Of a DNA stretch of 64,000 bases, positions 45,241 through 56,591 are shown in pieces. Within the stretch, counting starts at the first letter, position 1, and each line of letters starts with the position of its first letter. Below the pieces are notes generated by a model. The model had not been told where the DNA came from. It saw only the letters and a program-made list of their open reading frames with translations, and did no database searches. The position numbers were made by a program, and so were the translations under genes. The stretch is taken from positions 5,580,001-5,644,000 of the forward strand of contig OY754465.1 in the NCBI GenBank assembly GCA_963575645.1, given 5' to 3'. The DNA comes from Xanthostigma xanthostigma (lineage: Eukaryota; Arthropoda; Insecta; Raphidioptera; Raphidiidae).

Positions 45241-45920
45241 ACGGTACAAAAATGACATAATTATTATTGATTGGCCGAGATATAACAAAATGAAAACAAA
45301 ATGTCGTTAATAAAAACTAATTCTTAAGTTAGCATACCCACAATTAACTGAATCTATTTATTAAGACGTAAAAAAATTAATTGTTATCTAGAATACAGGC
45401 TCGCTTTTTATATGAAAAAATACAAATTTTAAAAAGGACAAACAATTTTCGTTTTCAGAGAAAAAACACTTAAAAAAAATTTTATCTGCAATAAAATAAT
45501 ATAAAAATACTTTCGACGCAATCTTTATTTTTTTAAGTGATTTTTTTAAAGAAATAAAGGACTTTTACCGTTTTGTGATTTTTAACGGTACAAAAATGAC
45601 ATAATTATTATTGTTTGGCCGAGATATAACAAAATGGAAAACAAAATTTCGTTAATAAAAGCTAATTCTTAAGTTAGCATACCCGCAATTAACTGAATCT
45701 ATTTATTAAGACGTAAAAAAATTAATTGTTATCTAGAATACAGGCTCGCTTTTTATATGAAAAAATACAAATTTTAAAAAGGACAAGCAATTTTCGTTTT
45801 CAGAGAAAAAACACTTAAACAATTTGTATCTGCAATAAAATAATATGAAAATACTTTAGACGCAATCTTTATTTTTTAAGTGATTTTTTTAAAGAAACAA
45901 AGGATTTTTAGCGTTTTGTG
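45241..45920 (+). repeat. Tandem duplication, 344-bp unit
   Basis: ACGGTACAAAAATGACATAA starts at 45241 and again at 45585; the units then run in parallel (GGCCGAGATATAACAAAATG, ATCTAGAATACAGGCTCGC) with few differences. It looks like a recent local duplication. Confidence 0.88.
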
Positions 45921-46171
45921 TTGAAGAATTTGTATCAGAAAATTTTTAGTTCGTAAATTTCTTCTTGAAAACTTTAACTTGTGTAAAAACAATCGCTATT
46001 TATACACAGCTAAATAACACAATTTATATTTAGATGAGTTTAGTTACAATTAGTAATTATTATAATATATTGTTATATAGTAACAATGGGTGTTTCTTAA
46101 CAATTGTAGCAAACAGTAGCTACTATATAACAATTTATATTATTTATGACGCGAAGCAATTAATAGTATAT

Positions 46172-46286
46172 TGTGCGACTAGTGAGAGAAGGAGAAGATT
46201 CCATTAGCGTGAAATTTGCCGCACGAGCGTAGCGAGTGCGGTAACACGCGAGTGGAATATTCTCCTTCGATCAATGGTCGCACATA
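46172..46286. repeat. Hairpin GTGCGAC/GTCGCAC
   Basis: GTGCGACTAGTGAGAGAAGG faces a complement ending GTCGCAC; loop GCACGAGCGTAGCGAGTGC is itself a hairpin and resembles the loop at 21744. Confidence 0.65.
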
Positions 46287-46287
46287 A

Positions 46288-46675
46288 TATTTTATTCAAC
46301 TAGCACGAGTAATATGTAATCGGGGCCCTGATAAACGAGGGAAAAATAATAAATCACTTCATTGATTGACGTACCCACCGCCCTCGATGCACACAAGATG
46401 GCCCTGACTTTCGCTGAATTGCGATGCTGTTTTCATATATACAAATCGCTACCGCGTTCCTATTGGTCCAGAAACTATGCAGTAATAATTCATTACCGTA
46501 CAGTTTCGACACGCTACCGCGTTCCTATTGGTCCAGAAACTATGCAGTAATTCATTATCGTACAGTTTCGGCTCATTATTAGCACTCTACGCGTCAACAT
46601 GAAGTACTTTATTATTTCTCCCGAATTTAGCAGGGCCCCGAAATTATATATTACTCACGTGTGTTGAATAAATGT
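46288..46675. mobile_element. MITE, GGGGCCCTG inverted ends
   Basis: Arms of about 60 bp: TTATTCAACTAGCACGAG ... AATCGGGGCCCTG and the complement. Inside is a tandem 65-bp pair starting CTACCGCGTTCCTATTGG (46449, 46514). Confidence 0.75.
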
Positions 46676-46974
46676 ATATTATTCATTAACACCAAAACCA
46701 CCTACACTCTACATACTAATTAAATATCAAACAAATTGATTAGTACTTTAAGTTTTCGACGAAAGTTAGAAGCGGAAGCCGATTACTTATTAAAAAAATC
46801 AATTTATACCTCTACAAGAATAGTATACAGTACTAAGCTTTTAGTTGTTTCGTTTATATCGTTTTTTTGTCTACTGAACAGCTCCTTTTAGTAGAAGCGC
46901 GCGGATGTATTTACAGCGGTACCCAAAACTTTTTATTTATTAGAAGTGTCCTCAATTTTTTAATTCAAACGTTA

Positions 46975-47235
46975 CATTTTTCCCCGACGGGGGCAGATAT
47001 GGCTGGGATTTTTTCCCACTGGCTTTAGTCGAGAAACGGTATTTCCTGTACCGGCCATCTTGCTGAGGTTTTCCATGGTTTCCCTCAACAATTCCTGATA
47101 AATATCGAGATGGTTCCTTATTCAAGGCCATGGCCGATTACCTGTCAAACTCCTATGCTCAAAATTTGCCTACCTTATCCTTAATTTCCTAAAAATTCCT
47201 TCATTCGCCCATTGCTATTAATTAAGTTGAAGTTT
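46975..47235 (+). mobile_element. tRNA-derived SINE, copy 1 (head lost)
   Basis: It begins within CCCCGACGGGGGCAGATATG and continues GGTTTCCCTCAACAATTCC, AAATATCGAGATGGTTCC and GGCCATGGCCGATTACCTG. Copy 2 at 59549 has the full tRNA-like head. Confidence 0.7.
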
Positions 47236-47239
47236 AAAA

Positions 47240-47800
47240 ATTGTAGAAAATAACGGGAAGTGTGGTAGAAAAAAATTGTAATGGTGCGAATGGCGTCTGT
47301 TATGACATAAAGTCAAGAAACGGACGTTAAACGCATTAATTTTATTATTATTAATTAATTCAGTAAGTATAATTGTAAAAACATATAAAAGAATTAATTA
47401 AATTGTTGCAAAATCCGGTAGTCTTTAATTTTCAAAAAATAATCACAACGCTAGGGCAGCTTTCTAATTGAGAGTTTCTTTTTAATAAGAGTACTCAGCA
47501 ACTTAGGCTAAATGCATGTGGCTAGTTAAAAGCTAAGTATAGTTATATAAGTGGGAGTTAATTAATCATAGGTTTTTAAAGAAACAAAAATGTACAAAGT
47601 TGTCCAACCGGTATTTTAGAACATCAAATAATGGACACGCAGAAGTTTATAATCTGAGAAGAGAAAGTCTAAAATGTGTCATTAACCTCAAAATAAATAC
47701 ATAGGTATATGCAACGTAGCAAATATAAATCTATGATTGTGTCCTGTGATTTGTTAATATTTCAAAACCAACTACTACGGCTGTGTCTAGGTTTTACTTT
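47240..47800. other. Intronic, nothing recognised
   Basis: No exon or shared repeat seen. Confidence 0.4.
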
Positions 47801-47809
47801 AAAGGTGAT

Positions 47810-48662
47810 CAGTGGCGTAACAATACGGTGGCATCACGGGCAAAATGCCACGGGCCCCCGGCCCGAGAAGTCCGTAAACACAGGATGATCCTAATATTAT
47901 CCCTTAGGAACGCTGCCTAAGAAATTGTTTTATTTTTCTGTATATAATACCTATGTATAATTTTTCTAATAAATTTTATCCTATCTTAATATTATCCAAG
48001 TGTGTAAGCTTTCACGGCCGGTGTTGATCCAAATCTTCTTGGTTTCCAGACGTGTATGCCGTGGTCCATTGGTATTACTACCTGACGTTTCGTCTACAAC
48101 TGCGGTAGACATTATCAAAGGCGCTGTGGTAGCGTGCGAAGTTTCCTTCTAGGCTGCTCACAGGTAAGTGTGTCGACAAGTGCGGTATTTCCATCTTTTA
48201 TAGTCAGCGTGCTTGTGTTCTCTACTCGGTCGTAGTATGCACTGTGCAATACCAACCCACTGAATGGAACGACCAATCACAGAAGAGCATACTAAGACCG
48301 AGTAGAGAACACGAGCACGCTGACAATAAAAGACGGAAGTACCGCACTTGTCGACACACTTACCTGTGAATAGCCTAGAAGGACACTTCACCCGCTACCA
48401 CATCGCCTGTCTACCGCAGTTGTAGACGTAACGTCAGGTAGTAATACCAATGGACCACGGCATACAAGCCCGGAAACCAAGAAGATTTGGATCCTAATAT
48501 TTATTATTAGAACATTTAGTAAAATTTATTAGTTTTGTATTCAATTAATTTACGATACCTACTAAAGTAAATACACAAATTAAACAAAAAAATGTATAAC
48601 GTTGGTTAAGCTTCGGCCCCATCCGATGAACACGAGCCTCAAATGGTATAGTTACGCCCCTG
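47810..48662. mobile_element. hAT element CAGTGGCGTAAC
   Basis: The ends are CAGTGGCGTAACAATACGG and, inverted, CAGGGGCGTAACTATACC; AAGGTGAT is perfectly duplicated (47802-47809, 48663-48670). A foldback made of Penelope-like ends (48000-48492) fills the centre. Confidence 0.9.
48000..48492. mobile_element. Penelope-like inverted pair inside a hAT element
   Basis: Arms of about 240 bp: GATCCAAATCTTCTTGGTTT ... CTACCTGACGTTTCGTCTAC and the complement. On the - strand the left arm reads TTTGATAATGTCTACCGCAG, then GTAGACGAAACGTCAGG: a stem GTCTAC/GTAGAC followed by GAAACGTC. I know this tail from arthropod Penelope-like elements. The CTGANGA core is degenerate here. Confidence 0.7.
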
Positions 48663-49081
48663 AAGGTGATCTATCTGTACAAAGTTCAATATTACTGCCA
48701 TTTTCAGGACAAAATATTATTATTTTGAAAGGTCTACACAATGAAAATGAATAAAGTATTTTTATAAACCCTGAAAAATACACTACCTACCGAAAGTGTT
48801 TGAGTATTTAACATTTTTTTAAAATGTGTTAATATTGTTGCTACTCAGTGCCATGTAGTTTATAAATACAAAAAAAAAACTATAACTAAAGAACGATAAA
48901 ATAAATATTCCTGAAGTGTTGGATTAAGTGTAACTCGAAAACGTCAGATGAATCAATCAACAAAGTTAATGGAATTAAAAAAATATGACTATTGCTGAAA
49001 AAGTAACGTTACCTACGCCATAATCAGACCTGCACTTCCACCATATTTGATTATTGTATTATTGTTGCTGGACATTATGCC

Positions 49082-49592
49082 GGCACTTCACATGGCTATT
49101 TGTATTTGTGTATTTCGCATGTTTGGCAGACAATTACCAAGCGTGGACAGTCTATTTGACAAAGTGTTGGCCTTATTTGCCTATTTGACAAATAGGCCAA
49201 TACCAAATACGCGTTACCGTGCGCTTGTCGGTTTTTCGAGGCACATCAAAGGAGTCAAATAGGCAAATACGCAAATAAACCGTCCACACAATGGCCATAT
49301 TCAGAAGCGCACGCGCCGTGAACCTGTACGGACGTGCAGTATTTTTGTGTATGTGCTGTGAGCGAGAACTGGAACAATTACTATTGAAAATGAATTGGGA
49401 CAATGAAACAGTGCTAAAATTCCTGGAATTTTGAACCTTGCGTCCTGCTGCCAAATGTTTGTGTGTTTGTCATTTGACTGCCATGTGTGGATGGTCGTAT
49501 TTGCCTCTATTTGCATGTTTGCCTTGAACGTCATATATTTTGCCAAATACAACAAACACCCAATAACGAACACAAATAGCTATGTAAAGTGA
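49082..49592. mobile_element. Harbinger-like MITE with MADF remnant
   Basis: GGCACTTCACATGGCTATTTG faces an inverted GTCACTTTACATAGCTATT; within are repeated TGTTTG(G/C)C and CAAATACG motifs. It encodes a small MADF-like start. Confidence 0.6.
49351..49434 (+). pseudogene. MADF/SANT-like domain start (27 aa)
   Basis: The frame ends ...KMNWDNETVLKFLEF and stops. W-x-NE-x-VLKFIELY is how many MADF (Myb/SANT-like) DNA-binding domains begin; Harbinger elements carry such a second protein. The frame breaks off after helix 1, so it is a remnant. Confidence 0.45.
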
Positions 49593-49599
49593 CACTTTT

Positions 49600-50280
49600 A
49601 GAAACAGACATTTTAATCGAAGTGAGGGAATCATGTAGGCTTAGTAAATTGCATAAAAGTAAAAATATTTATTTTTAACGATGCTTTAGAACTTAAATAT
49701 GATTAAGTAAAACAAATAGAAATCGTGTAGGTATTTAATTATTACCAAAAATTATTTTAACGCAAAATGTAACAGGTTGAGGTTGATTTTAGTTTAATCA
49801 AGACAAAAAATTAAATAAAAAACTTAAAAATAGATTTTACATTTTCGTTTTAGTGTCGTAGATTGGTTTTTGTATCATATTTGGAGGTAGGTACAAATAT
49901 CTGAAGTTTGATAGAAAATACTATTTGTTATTATTCTAAGATGATTCGATTTATCTGACACAGTTTATGTATAAAGATGATCCTTAAGGATACAGCATAG
50001 TTTTTACAGCTGCTATTGAATTTGAAAGTCAAAATAAGGCATTTCATCAAAACATGCTCAACCTTCAAATAATAATTGTTAATTAATATCACGAAATTAT
50101 TATGTAGTGAAAAACAGAAGAACAAAGACTTTTCCATGACGACTTGAAACTTTTATTAATTAATTTATTTGTTTATAAAAATATATGCCAAGTATTTTCA
50201 GTATATTCCTAAAATTAATTATCATATTTTTGCTATTATTCGTTTTCCAGAATACTATTACTTTAAATATCTTTTTTAAT
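49600..50280. other. Intronic, nothing recognised
   Basis: AT-rich with no repeat partner seen. Confidence 0.4.
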
Positions 50281-50456
50281 AGCAGTGTGTTTTTCTATAT
50301 ATATGTTACGGTCAATATCCGGAACCACTGAACCGATTTTAATGAAATTTTGTAAATGTGTCTTGCTTGGTCAAACTTACGCTACAGGATAGTATTTATT
50401 GAATATTTTTTACAAAATTACGGTGTTTTGTGAGAATAAAATGTTTTAGTAACATG

Positions 50457-50612
50457 TAGCGACATCTCATAGTATTTACTCAAAGCTATTAGTTCATAAG
50501 CAAACAAAAAAACTGTTTTAGTACCAAATAGCGACATCTGAGAGAATTCGCTCAAAGCTATTAGTCCATCAGAACCAAATCTGGCAGAGTTTGCTCAAAG
50601 TTATTAGTTCTG
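50457..50612 (+). repeat. Tandem AGCGACATCT / CTCAAAGCTATTAG units
   Basis: Three diverged units of about 60 bp; the last ends in GTTATTAGTTCTGACGCC. Confidence 0.65.
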
Positions 50613-51059
50613 ACGCCGGGTCGCAACTGAAATACATCTTGCAGAATTGTATCTATCGCACCCGGATGAAAAAAATAACATACATTGACAAATTTCCAAT
50701 AAATCTATTCATTATTGATGACTTCATTGGTGAACATTTTGGAACTTCTGATAAATTAACAGTTTTAATTAGCTGTCAATCACACATTTTAAACATCCCC
50801 TTTCAAAGGGCTCATGACACTGCATAATCGCGTATTTCGGAAAAGAGCATGTTTCTGTGAATCAATTTATTTTGACTTTTGAATTAAAGTTTTACTGTTT
50901 AGAATCAGTCTGTGTATAATTGAAATAGTCCAGTCAAAATAAACATTTCAATTTACTAAAGTTCGCATAGAGCTGAAAATTGGTACAGGTCTTAAGTACA
51001 CTATTACAAATAAAATATCGAACGTCCCCACCGATCCTACATCTGCTTCGAAATTTATT

Positions 51060-51455
51060 CAAGGTCAAAGGTTAAAAGTATCGACTTTTTAACTTTTCTC
51101 GTAAATGGTAAATGTTATCTAAAAATAGGTCAGACAAAACTTGTAGATCATGCAATTGTCTACAAAAACTGTTCTTAATATTTTTTTCCTACGAATTACT
51201 ATTCCTGAGATATCGGACCAAGTACTGAACGTATTAATCGAAAATAACGTTAAATATTAATATGTATATAAGTATTTAAGATGTATAAAATCGCCATTTC
51301 AAAGGAATGTTGATTAGTAGGAAAAAAAGTATAAGAACAATTCTTGTAGACAATTGCATAGTCTACAACTTTTGTCTAACCTATTTTTAGATAACATTTA
51401 CCGTTTACGAGAAAAGTGCAAACAACCAATACTTTTAACCTTTGACCTTGAATAG
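51060..51455. repeat. Palindrome, CAAGGTCAAAGGTTAAAAG arms
   Basis: Arms of about 130 bp; CTTGTAGA-CA-ATTG blocks meet across a 120-bp centre. Confidence 0.75.
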
Positions 51456-51708
51456 TATAGTATAGTAGTATAGTATATTAATCATCTTACAAGCTGTACA
51501 ATTTACAGATAAGAATTGTCAGTACAATAAAATAGTTGGCAAAACCAAAAGTGCACATCCCGCAAGTTTTCCACTGTATGATAAAAAAAAAACAATTGAA
51601 AAAATAAAAAAAAATAAGAACTATACATAATATAATATATAATTAATATCAAGTAGAATAAAGTGGAATAAGGTGGAATAGAAAAAAAAATAAAAATCAA
51701 TCATTTCG

Positions 51709-51782
51709 TAAGGAATCGAACCCAGGACCTTTCCCTTGTGGATCTAACGGCATAACCATTGCGCCACGAAGCTTGCTATGCG
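51709..51782 (-). repeat. tRNA-like sequence
   Basis: On the - strand, GTGGCGCAATGGTTATGCC and TCCTGGGTTCGATTCCT are good A and B boxes. The T stem has mismatches, so a SINE head or pseudogene is more likely than a working tRNA. Confidence 0.45.
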
Positions 51783-52261
51783 TTTCGATGTTATTACGGT
51801 ATAGAAGTGTAGCACTTGTTTTGTGCATTTACACTATATTTACACAGGAACTATTATATTGTTTTTTCAAACTATTAGCTGTCAAAAATAATAAAATAAA
51901 ACTGTTTATAAAAATTAAACTACGGAACACATTTTAGTGAATTTAAATACGGGTGTTGGTCTGATAGTAAACAAAGTGAATAAAACATAACCCAAGGCAA
52001 TCCGACCAAAATTGCGATCTGTAGAGTCGTGACGTACATACGTACGTACGTTACTACGTACAGATCAACCGACAACTGCTGTTTGTGATTTTCAATTACA
52101 ATTTTAATAGTATTTATGAACTCCAATTGATTTAAAAATGGTTCTGTTTTATAGATCAGTATCTCCTCTTTTCAAAAAGCTTCAGATTTCGTGTGAAATT
52201 AACTTAGATATAACTTCTTATATAAACGAAAGTCAGCTCTGATGCACAAAGCGATAATAAA

Positions 52262-52290
52262 GCACATACCGCTAGTTTAGCGGTATGTGC
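52262..52290. repeat. Perfect 12-bp hairpin
   Basis: GCACATACCGCT, loop AGTTT, and the complement. Confidence 0.75.
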
Positions 52291-52378
52291 AATAGAAAAT
52301 TACAAGAAAGATTTACAATTGTAAAAATTAATATAGTTACACAAAATCGTTCACACTGTAAAAACATTTGGTGATTAA

Positions 52379-52668
52379 CACTTTGACGGACAAACCGGCT
52401 TAGACCGTCATAAACAAAACTTCAAAGTTTGACACGACGGCTGAAGCCGTCGTATACTACGGAACGTTTTATAGCCAGACGGGTGTAGCAGTCTATTTTC
52501 CAGTGTAGAATACATACCCTGTGTGCTTTGTGTCACCGTACAAATATCTACTAAGGCAATATTGTCACAACATAACAACTTATAAAAGTAATTCAATTTC
52601 AAACATATGAAAAAAACTATAGTGTCAAAATTGGAACAAAACTGAATTTTTAAGTGTCCGTCAAAGTG
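52379..52668. mobile_element. piggyBac-like MITE, CACTTTGACGGACA
   Basis: Perfect inverted repeats of 18 bp, TTAACACTTTGACGGACA, with TTAA as the outermost four bases on both sides (52375-52378, 52669-52672). The 290-bp interior has an inner CGACGG...CCGTCG hairpin. The TTAA target is diagnostic for piggyBac. Confidence 0.88.
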
Positions 52669-53122
52669 TTAAAAACTCTTTCAAATTTTTGCAGAATATT
52701 TTAAAATTTCTTTCTTGTCTTAGCGTTACTGGCAGCCTGTTAAAAAAAATTGTTCCAGAACACTGAGGAGAAGATATAAAAAAAGTTGATTTACATTTTT
52801 CTATACGGAGCATCTAAATTCTTCAGCAGGTGTAGGATCGGTGGGTCTTTCAATATTTTTATTTGTAATAGTGTACTAAAGACCTGTACCAATTTTCAGC
52901 TCTATGCGAATTATAGTCAATTGAAATGTTTATTTTGACTGGACTAATGTGTATAATTTGAAAGGCAAGCGTTTGTAATAAATAAATAGCAGGCTAGCAG
53001 CGTTATGTAGGAAGTGTATAAACAGCATGTCAGGTAAACTATTGATGATAATAATCTATATAGAGTGGGTATTTATTTGTATCGCTCACCCTACAGGCCC
53101 TGATCATCGACAAGAACCTGTG

Positions 53123-53218
53123 TCAGTCACTGTCGCAATCTGCCGGTACAGGTACGTACTTCACAGTGGCCGTGCTTTTGTCACAAATTATTCCCGCGTC
53201 TTGGCTGACGCCCTTCTG
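53123..53218 (-). other. Possible extra exon of the FNDC-like gene
   Basis: After a TGCGTGTTTCAG acceptor, only phase 0 is open: 31 codons ending ...TATVKYVPVPADCDSD and TGA, with ACACAG|GTTCTT shortly after. Phase 0 suits the donor at 58727. The local base composition is GC-rich. It could be chance; I recognise no family. Confidence 0.2.
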
Positions 53219-53329
53219 CTGAAACACGCAACGTCAAAAATACCCGCACACAAAACAAAAGACATAATATACGTTTATTCTTTTTTTTTAATTAAACTTA
53301 AAGTAAGTAATGTTAAATTAGAATGATTA

Positions 53330-53900
53330 CAAAGTATACTGTCTATTATAAGCACTTGAAAATATCTATTTAGAATTATTGTTTCTAAATTAATGTTTAT
53401 TACAATACCATTTGTAAAGCCTGAAAGATTTAATAATTAATAAGCAGTAAAGGGAAACTCATTTTACTAGCTACGCAATGTTAGTTTAGTTCAAGTGGGA
53501 CTAAGTAGATGTTGGATATTTAGTTTGTATTGGTTTATTTTTATTTTTCCGTATTATTTCACGTGAATTTGGAAATAGTGCCCCAATTTAGTTGTCTTAA
53601 TCCGCTCCTGTAGCTTCTCTAATGGTCGTCATAATTTCACTTAAGTTTTGTTACATTTAAATAAATAAAAGACGTAAAACATAATCTAGGAGAATTTTGA
53701 TTTGACTATATGTTAATTGATTTATTTTAATAAAAGAGGGTTCAATAAGGAACAAGATAAATGAATAGATTGAATTTAAACCATCTACCGAAAAGCAAAA
53801 TGATAAAAAGGTAGTCTGGATAAAAGAAGGAGAATAAATACGGGAAATAAAAAGACATAGTTTGTTATTATGAATTGAATTCACGATTGTTTTTTTTATC
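53330..53900. other. Intronic, nothing recognised
   Basis: No repeat or exon seen. Confidence 0.4.
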
Positions 53901-53906
53901 ACGTAC

Positions 53907-54498
53907 TAGTGATGTGTCCACATGACTCTTCTTTATTGGGAGCTGGCTCCGTGCGCTCCGCTCACCAAAAAGAGTCGCTCAGAGCGAGTCGTTCAAAGAA
54001 GCGACACTAGACAGTACGCACTACACAAGAGTGCAGACTGCAGAAATGTGAACTGTCATCACGCATGCTCAGGAGTCACGTAGCATTGCACAACACAATA
54101 CACATTCAGCTCTGAGCTCATTTTAATATGATTCTGATCTTATATTATTCGCATTTCGGATAAACTATAATAAAAGCTTAACAATAATAATGTTTATTGT
54201 TACGACGTCAATGTGAATGGTTTAAGTCACTGTAAGCTTAGTACTATTACACTTACAGAGTGTCATTCAACATTAAATGACTCAGCAAAGATTAAACTCC
54301 GTACGTGCAAAATTCACTAGCGCCTCTGTAGACTGTGCTGTGTGCGCTCTGTAAATGTGCGAATGCAACAATACAGAATAGCTCAGCACAGAGCAATGGC
54401 GCTCGGAGTGAGTCATTCACAAAAAAAGAGCGACTCGCTCCGCTCCGTGAAAGGAGTCGTTCATTATGAACGACTCGCTCAGGAGCGACACATCACTA
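53907..54498. mobile_element. hAT-like element TAGTGATGTGTC with GAGCGA repeats
   Basis: TAGTGATGTGTCCACATGAC faces an inverted TTAGTGATGTGTCGCTCC. Many GAGCGAGTCG/CGACTCGCTC subrepeats lie near both ends. An 8-bp duplication was not found, so one edge may have changed. Confidence 0.65.
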
Positions 54499-54499
54499 A

Positions 54500-55035
54500 T
54501 ATAATATACTAAAATTTTAGTTCTATTCGTTACTACGTGAACCTAAATTTTCATCGCCATGTTATTATATTCGACTTCCGCTATAAATACCAATCTGTTG
54601 TAATGTGTATAAAATAATGAAATAAATGATCGAAAAAATAATAAATATAAATTCGATATACGAAAACATTTTTCTATCTCATAATACAAAGAAAACTTCC
54701 GATGTCTGTTATATAAAAAAAATGTTTTAGATTGTCGAGTGAATAGACTTTTTATACAGAAAACTTTTCTTCAAACTGTATAGGTTTGTATATGCTCTTT
54801 GTAGATTTAGTTTAGTGTCTTTGACAGTAAAAAAGTCGTTATAAAATTATTTTATATAATAGTTTTTTTACAAACGTTAATATTGTAGATACAAAGAAGT
54901 TATCTTTTACTTTAAAATGTTATTAAGAGTAGTATTCGATGCTTTTTTTATATCGAATTAAGAAGAATTCAAGCATTAAATAAGACTGTGAACTTAAATA
55001 TAGATAGCGGTAAAAGACGAGTGTCGATAAATGGT
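54500..55035. other. Intronic, nothing recognised
   Basis: AT-rich only. Confidence 0.4.
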
Positions 55036-55038
55036 ATA

Positions 55039-55509
55039 TAGTCCATTCGGTGGAGGCAATTTTAGACCAAAAGCTCCAGAAATTCGCAAACAGACTCGAA
55101 TTTTTTTTATACGTGGTTTAAAGTGTACTGATTGAAATTAAAAAAAGTCAAAAAAAAATTTTATTTTCAAAATTCTAGAATATTTTGAGCTGGGATAAAG
55201 ATAGAGATAAATAAAAAATACTGCCTTGTAGGGGACGTTTTTTTCTATAAAAAAGATAACTTTTACATTTTTCGTCAGAGCTATGGTTTACCTGGAAAAA
55301 ATACAGAAAGTTAGTAAGTCATCTTGCGCCGGCAAACAAGCAATTAAAATCACTTTGCAGAAGCAAGAATCATTAAATTTTACTAAAATGTTTATAACAT
55401 ACACGAATGAACTTTTTTTATTTCAATCAGTACACTTTAAACAACTTATAAAGAAAAATTCAGCCTGTTTGCGAATTTCTGGAGCTTTTTTCCTCCACCG
55501 ACTGGACTA
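55039..55509. mobile_element. MITE with TAGTCCATTCGG ends
   Basis: TAGTCCATTCGGTGGAGG and the inverted TAGTCCAGTCGGTGGAGG start arms of about 100 bp that share GCTCCAGAAATTCGCAAAC and AAAGTGTACTGATTGAAAT. The centre contains a 75-codon frame without recognised similarity. Confidence 0.75.
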
Positions 55510-55646
55510 ATATTACGAATTCGAGAACAACGTGTTTGCTAATCCTTGGTTTAAAGCTATTTCGCATTAACAACGTCTTTAATTAATATTCGGTAAAAAA
55601 ACTTGATATTGATTCTACGACAGTTCACTGATAAACGCGCAATATA

Positions 55647-56150
55647 CAGGGTGTCCCACGACATGACTGCCTTAGTCTGGGACTGTGTTGCTGGGGTGAT
55701 TTCAAGTCAAAAATGTCTAATGAACATATACCCGGAACGCTATCCTAACTGAGCTAGCAGCATTTGAAATTTTAGATAAGTAGTAGTAGGAATTCCCTAC
55801 TAATTTAAAAACCATTTAAAAAGAAATCGCTTTATTGAATTAGTTGCTCAAAATATCCACCCAGTTGCTGTATACATAGTCTAGCTCTTCTTAGAATTGA
55901 AGTGGTAGCTCTGCGAAGAGTCTCAGGATCAGCACGAATAAATACTAATTGTTATTCACAGCTACCTGGTCTCTTTAATAATAACAATACCAACAGCTGA
56001 ACCTAATACCTGCATTAGTGGGCTTACTTATTTAAAATTTCAAATGCTTCTAGCTTAGTTAGGATAGCGTTCCGAGTATATGTTCATTAGACATTTTTGA
56101 CTTGATATCACCCCAGCAACACAGTCCCAGGCTATGGCAGTCATGTATGT
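55647..56150. mobile_element. mariner-like MITE CAGGGTGTCCCA, copy 2
   Basis: The left end is complete with TA outside. The right arm stops before the CACCCTG, replaced by GTACGGCAATG and a second CAGGGTGTTTCAGG end at 56164. The central segment is flipped relative to copy 1. Confidence 0.72.
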
Positions 56151-56360
56151 ACGGCAATGTATACAGGGTGTTTCAGGAGAATTAGTGCATATTTAAGTAC
56201 TTATGTTTACGATGTTTTTAGAATAAGTAAAAAATAAATTTTTTTACTTGAAATCATAAACTTAATTTTATTATTAATTTTAAAAATTATTGGGCCACCT
56301 CAAAATATTGAAAATTATTATTTTTTCAATTTTTTTTATAAGCTACAAATTGTACCTACT

Positions 56361-56591
56361 CCATAGATATATGAGTTACTGGAGTACGCTAGCGGGTATG
56401 CTTGCCATAAGTGAAAGTGCCTGCAGTTCAGAGAGAGAACGCTGCAAACGTTCCGTATCCTTATATATTATGTCTACTCAAATTAGCATTGTTTTGTATC
56501 ATTAGATACCATAGAGATAAGGAACTTTTCTCTCTCTGAATTGCAGACACTTTCACGGCTTACTCGCGTTCTCTAGTCTAATATCTCTATG
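56361..56591. mobile_element. AGAGTACGC MITE, copy 3
   Basis: CCATAGATATATGAG and GGAGTACGCTAG on the left; GCGTTCTCTAG and ATATCTCTATG on the right. The core matches copy 2. Confidence 0.72.

Larger units (their letters stand above)
50926..52946. mobile_element. 2-kb element with TAGTCCAGTC ends
   Basis: TAGTCCAGTCAAAATAAAC at both ends, inverted, with arms of about 120 bp (CATAGAGCTGAAAATTGG, AGTACACTATTACAAATAAA). Inside is another palindrome (51060-51450), a tRNA-like block (51709) and a TTAA MITE (52379). The element at 55039 shares the TAGTCCA(G/T)TC start. Confidence 0.7.

Noticed and set aside
51709-51782. Working tRNA gene
   Set aside because: T stem mismatches; boxes A and B alone fit a SINE or pseudogene.
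53027-53326. 99-aa + strand frame
   Set aside because: It runs opposite to the gene in whose intron it lies and shows no known motif; the GC-rich part is better explained, weakly, by a possible - strand exon.
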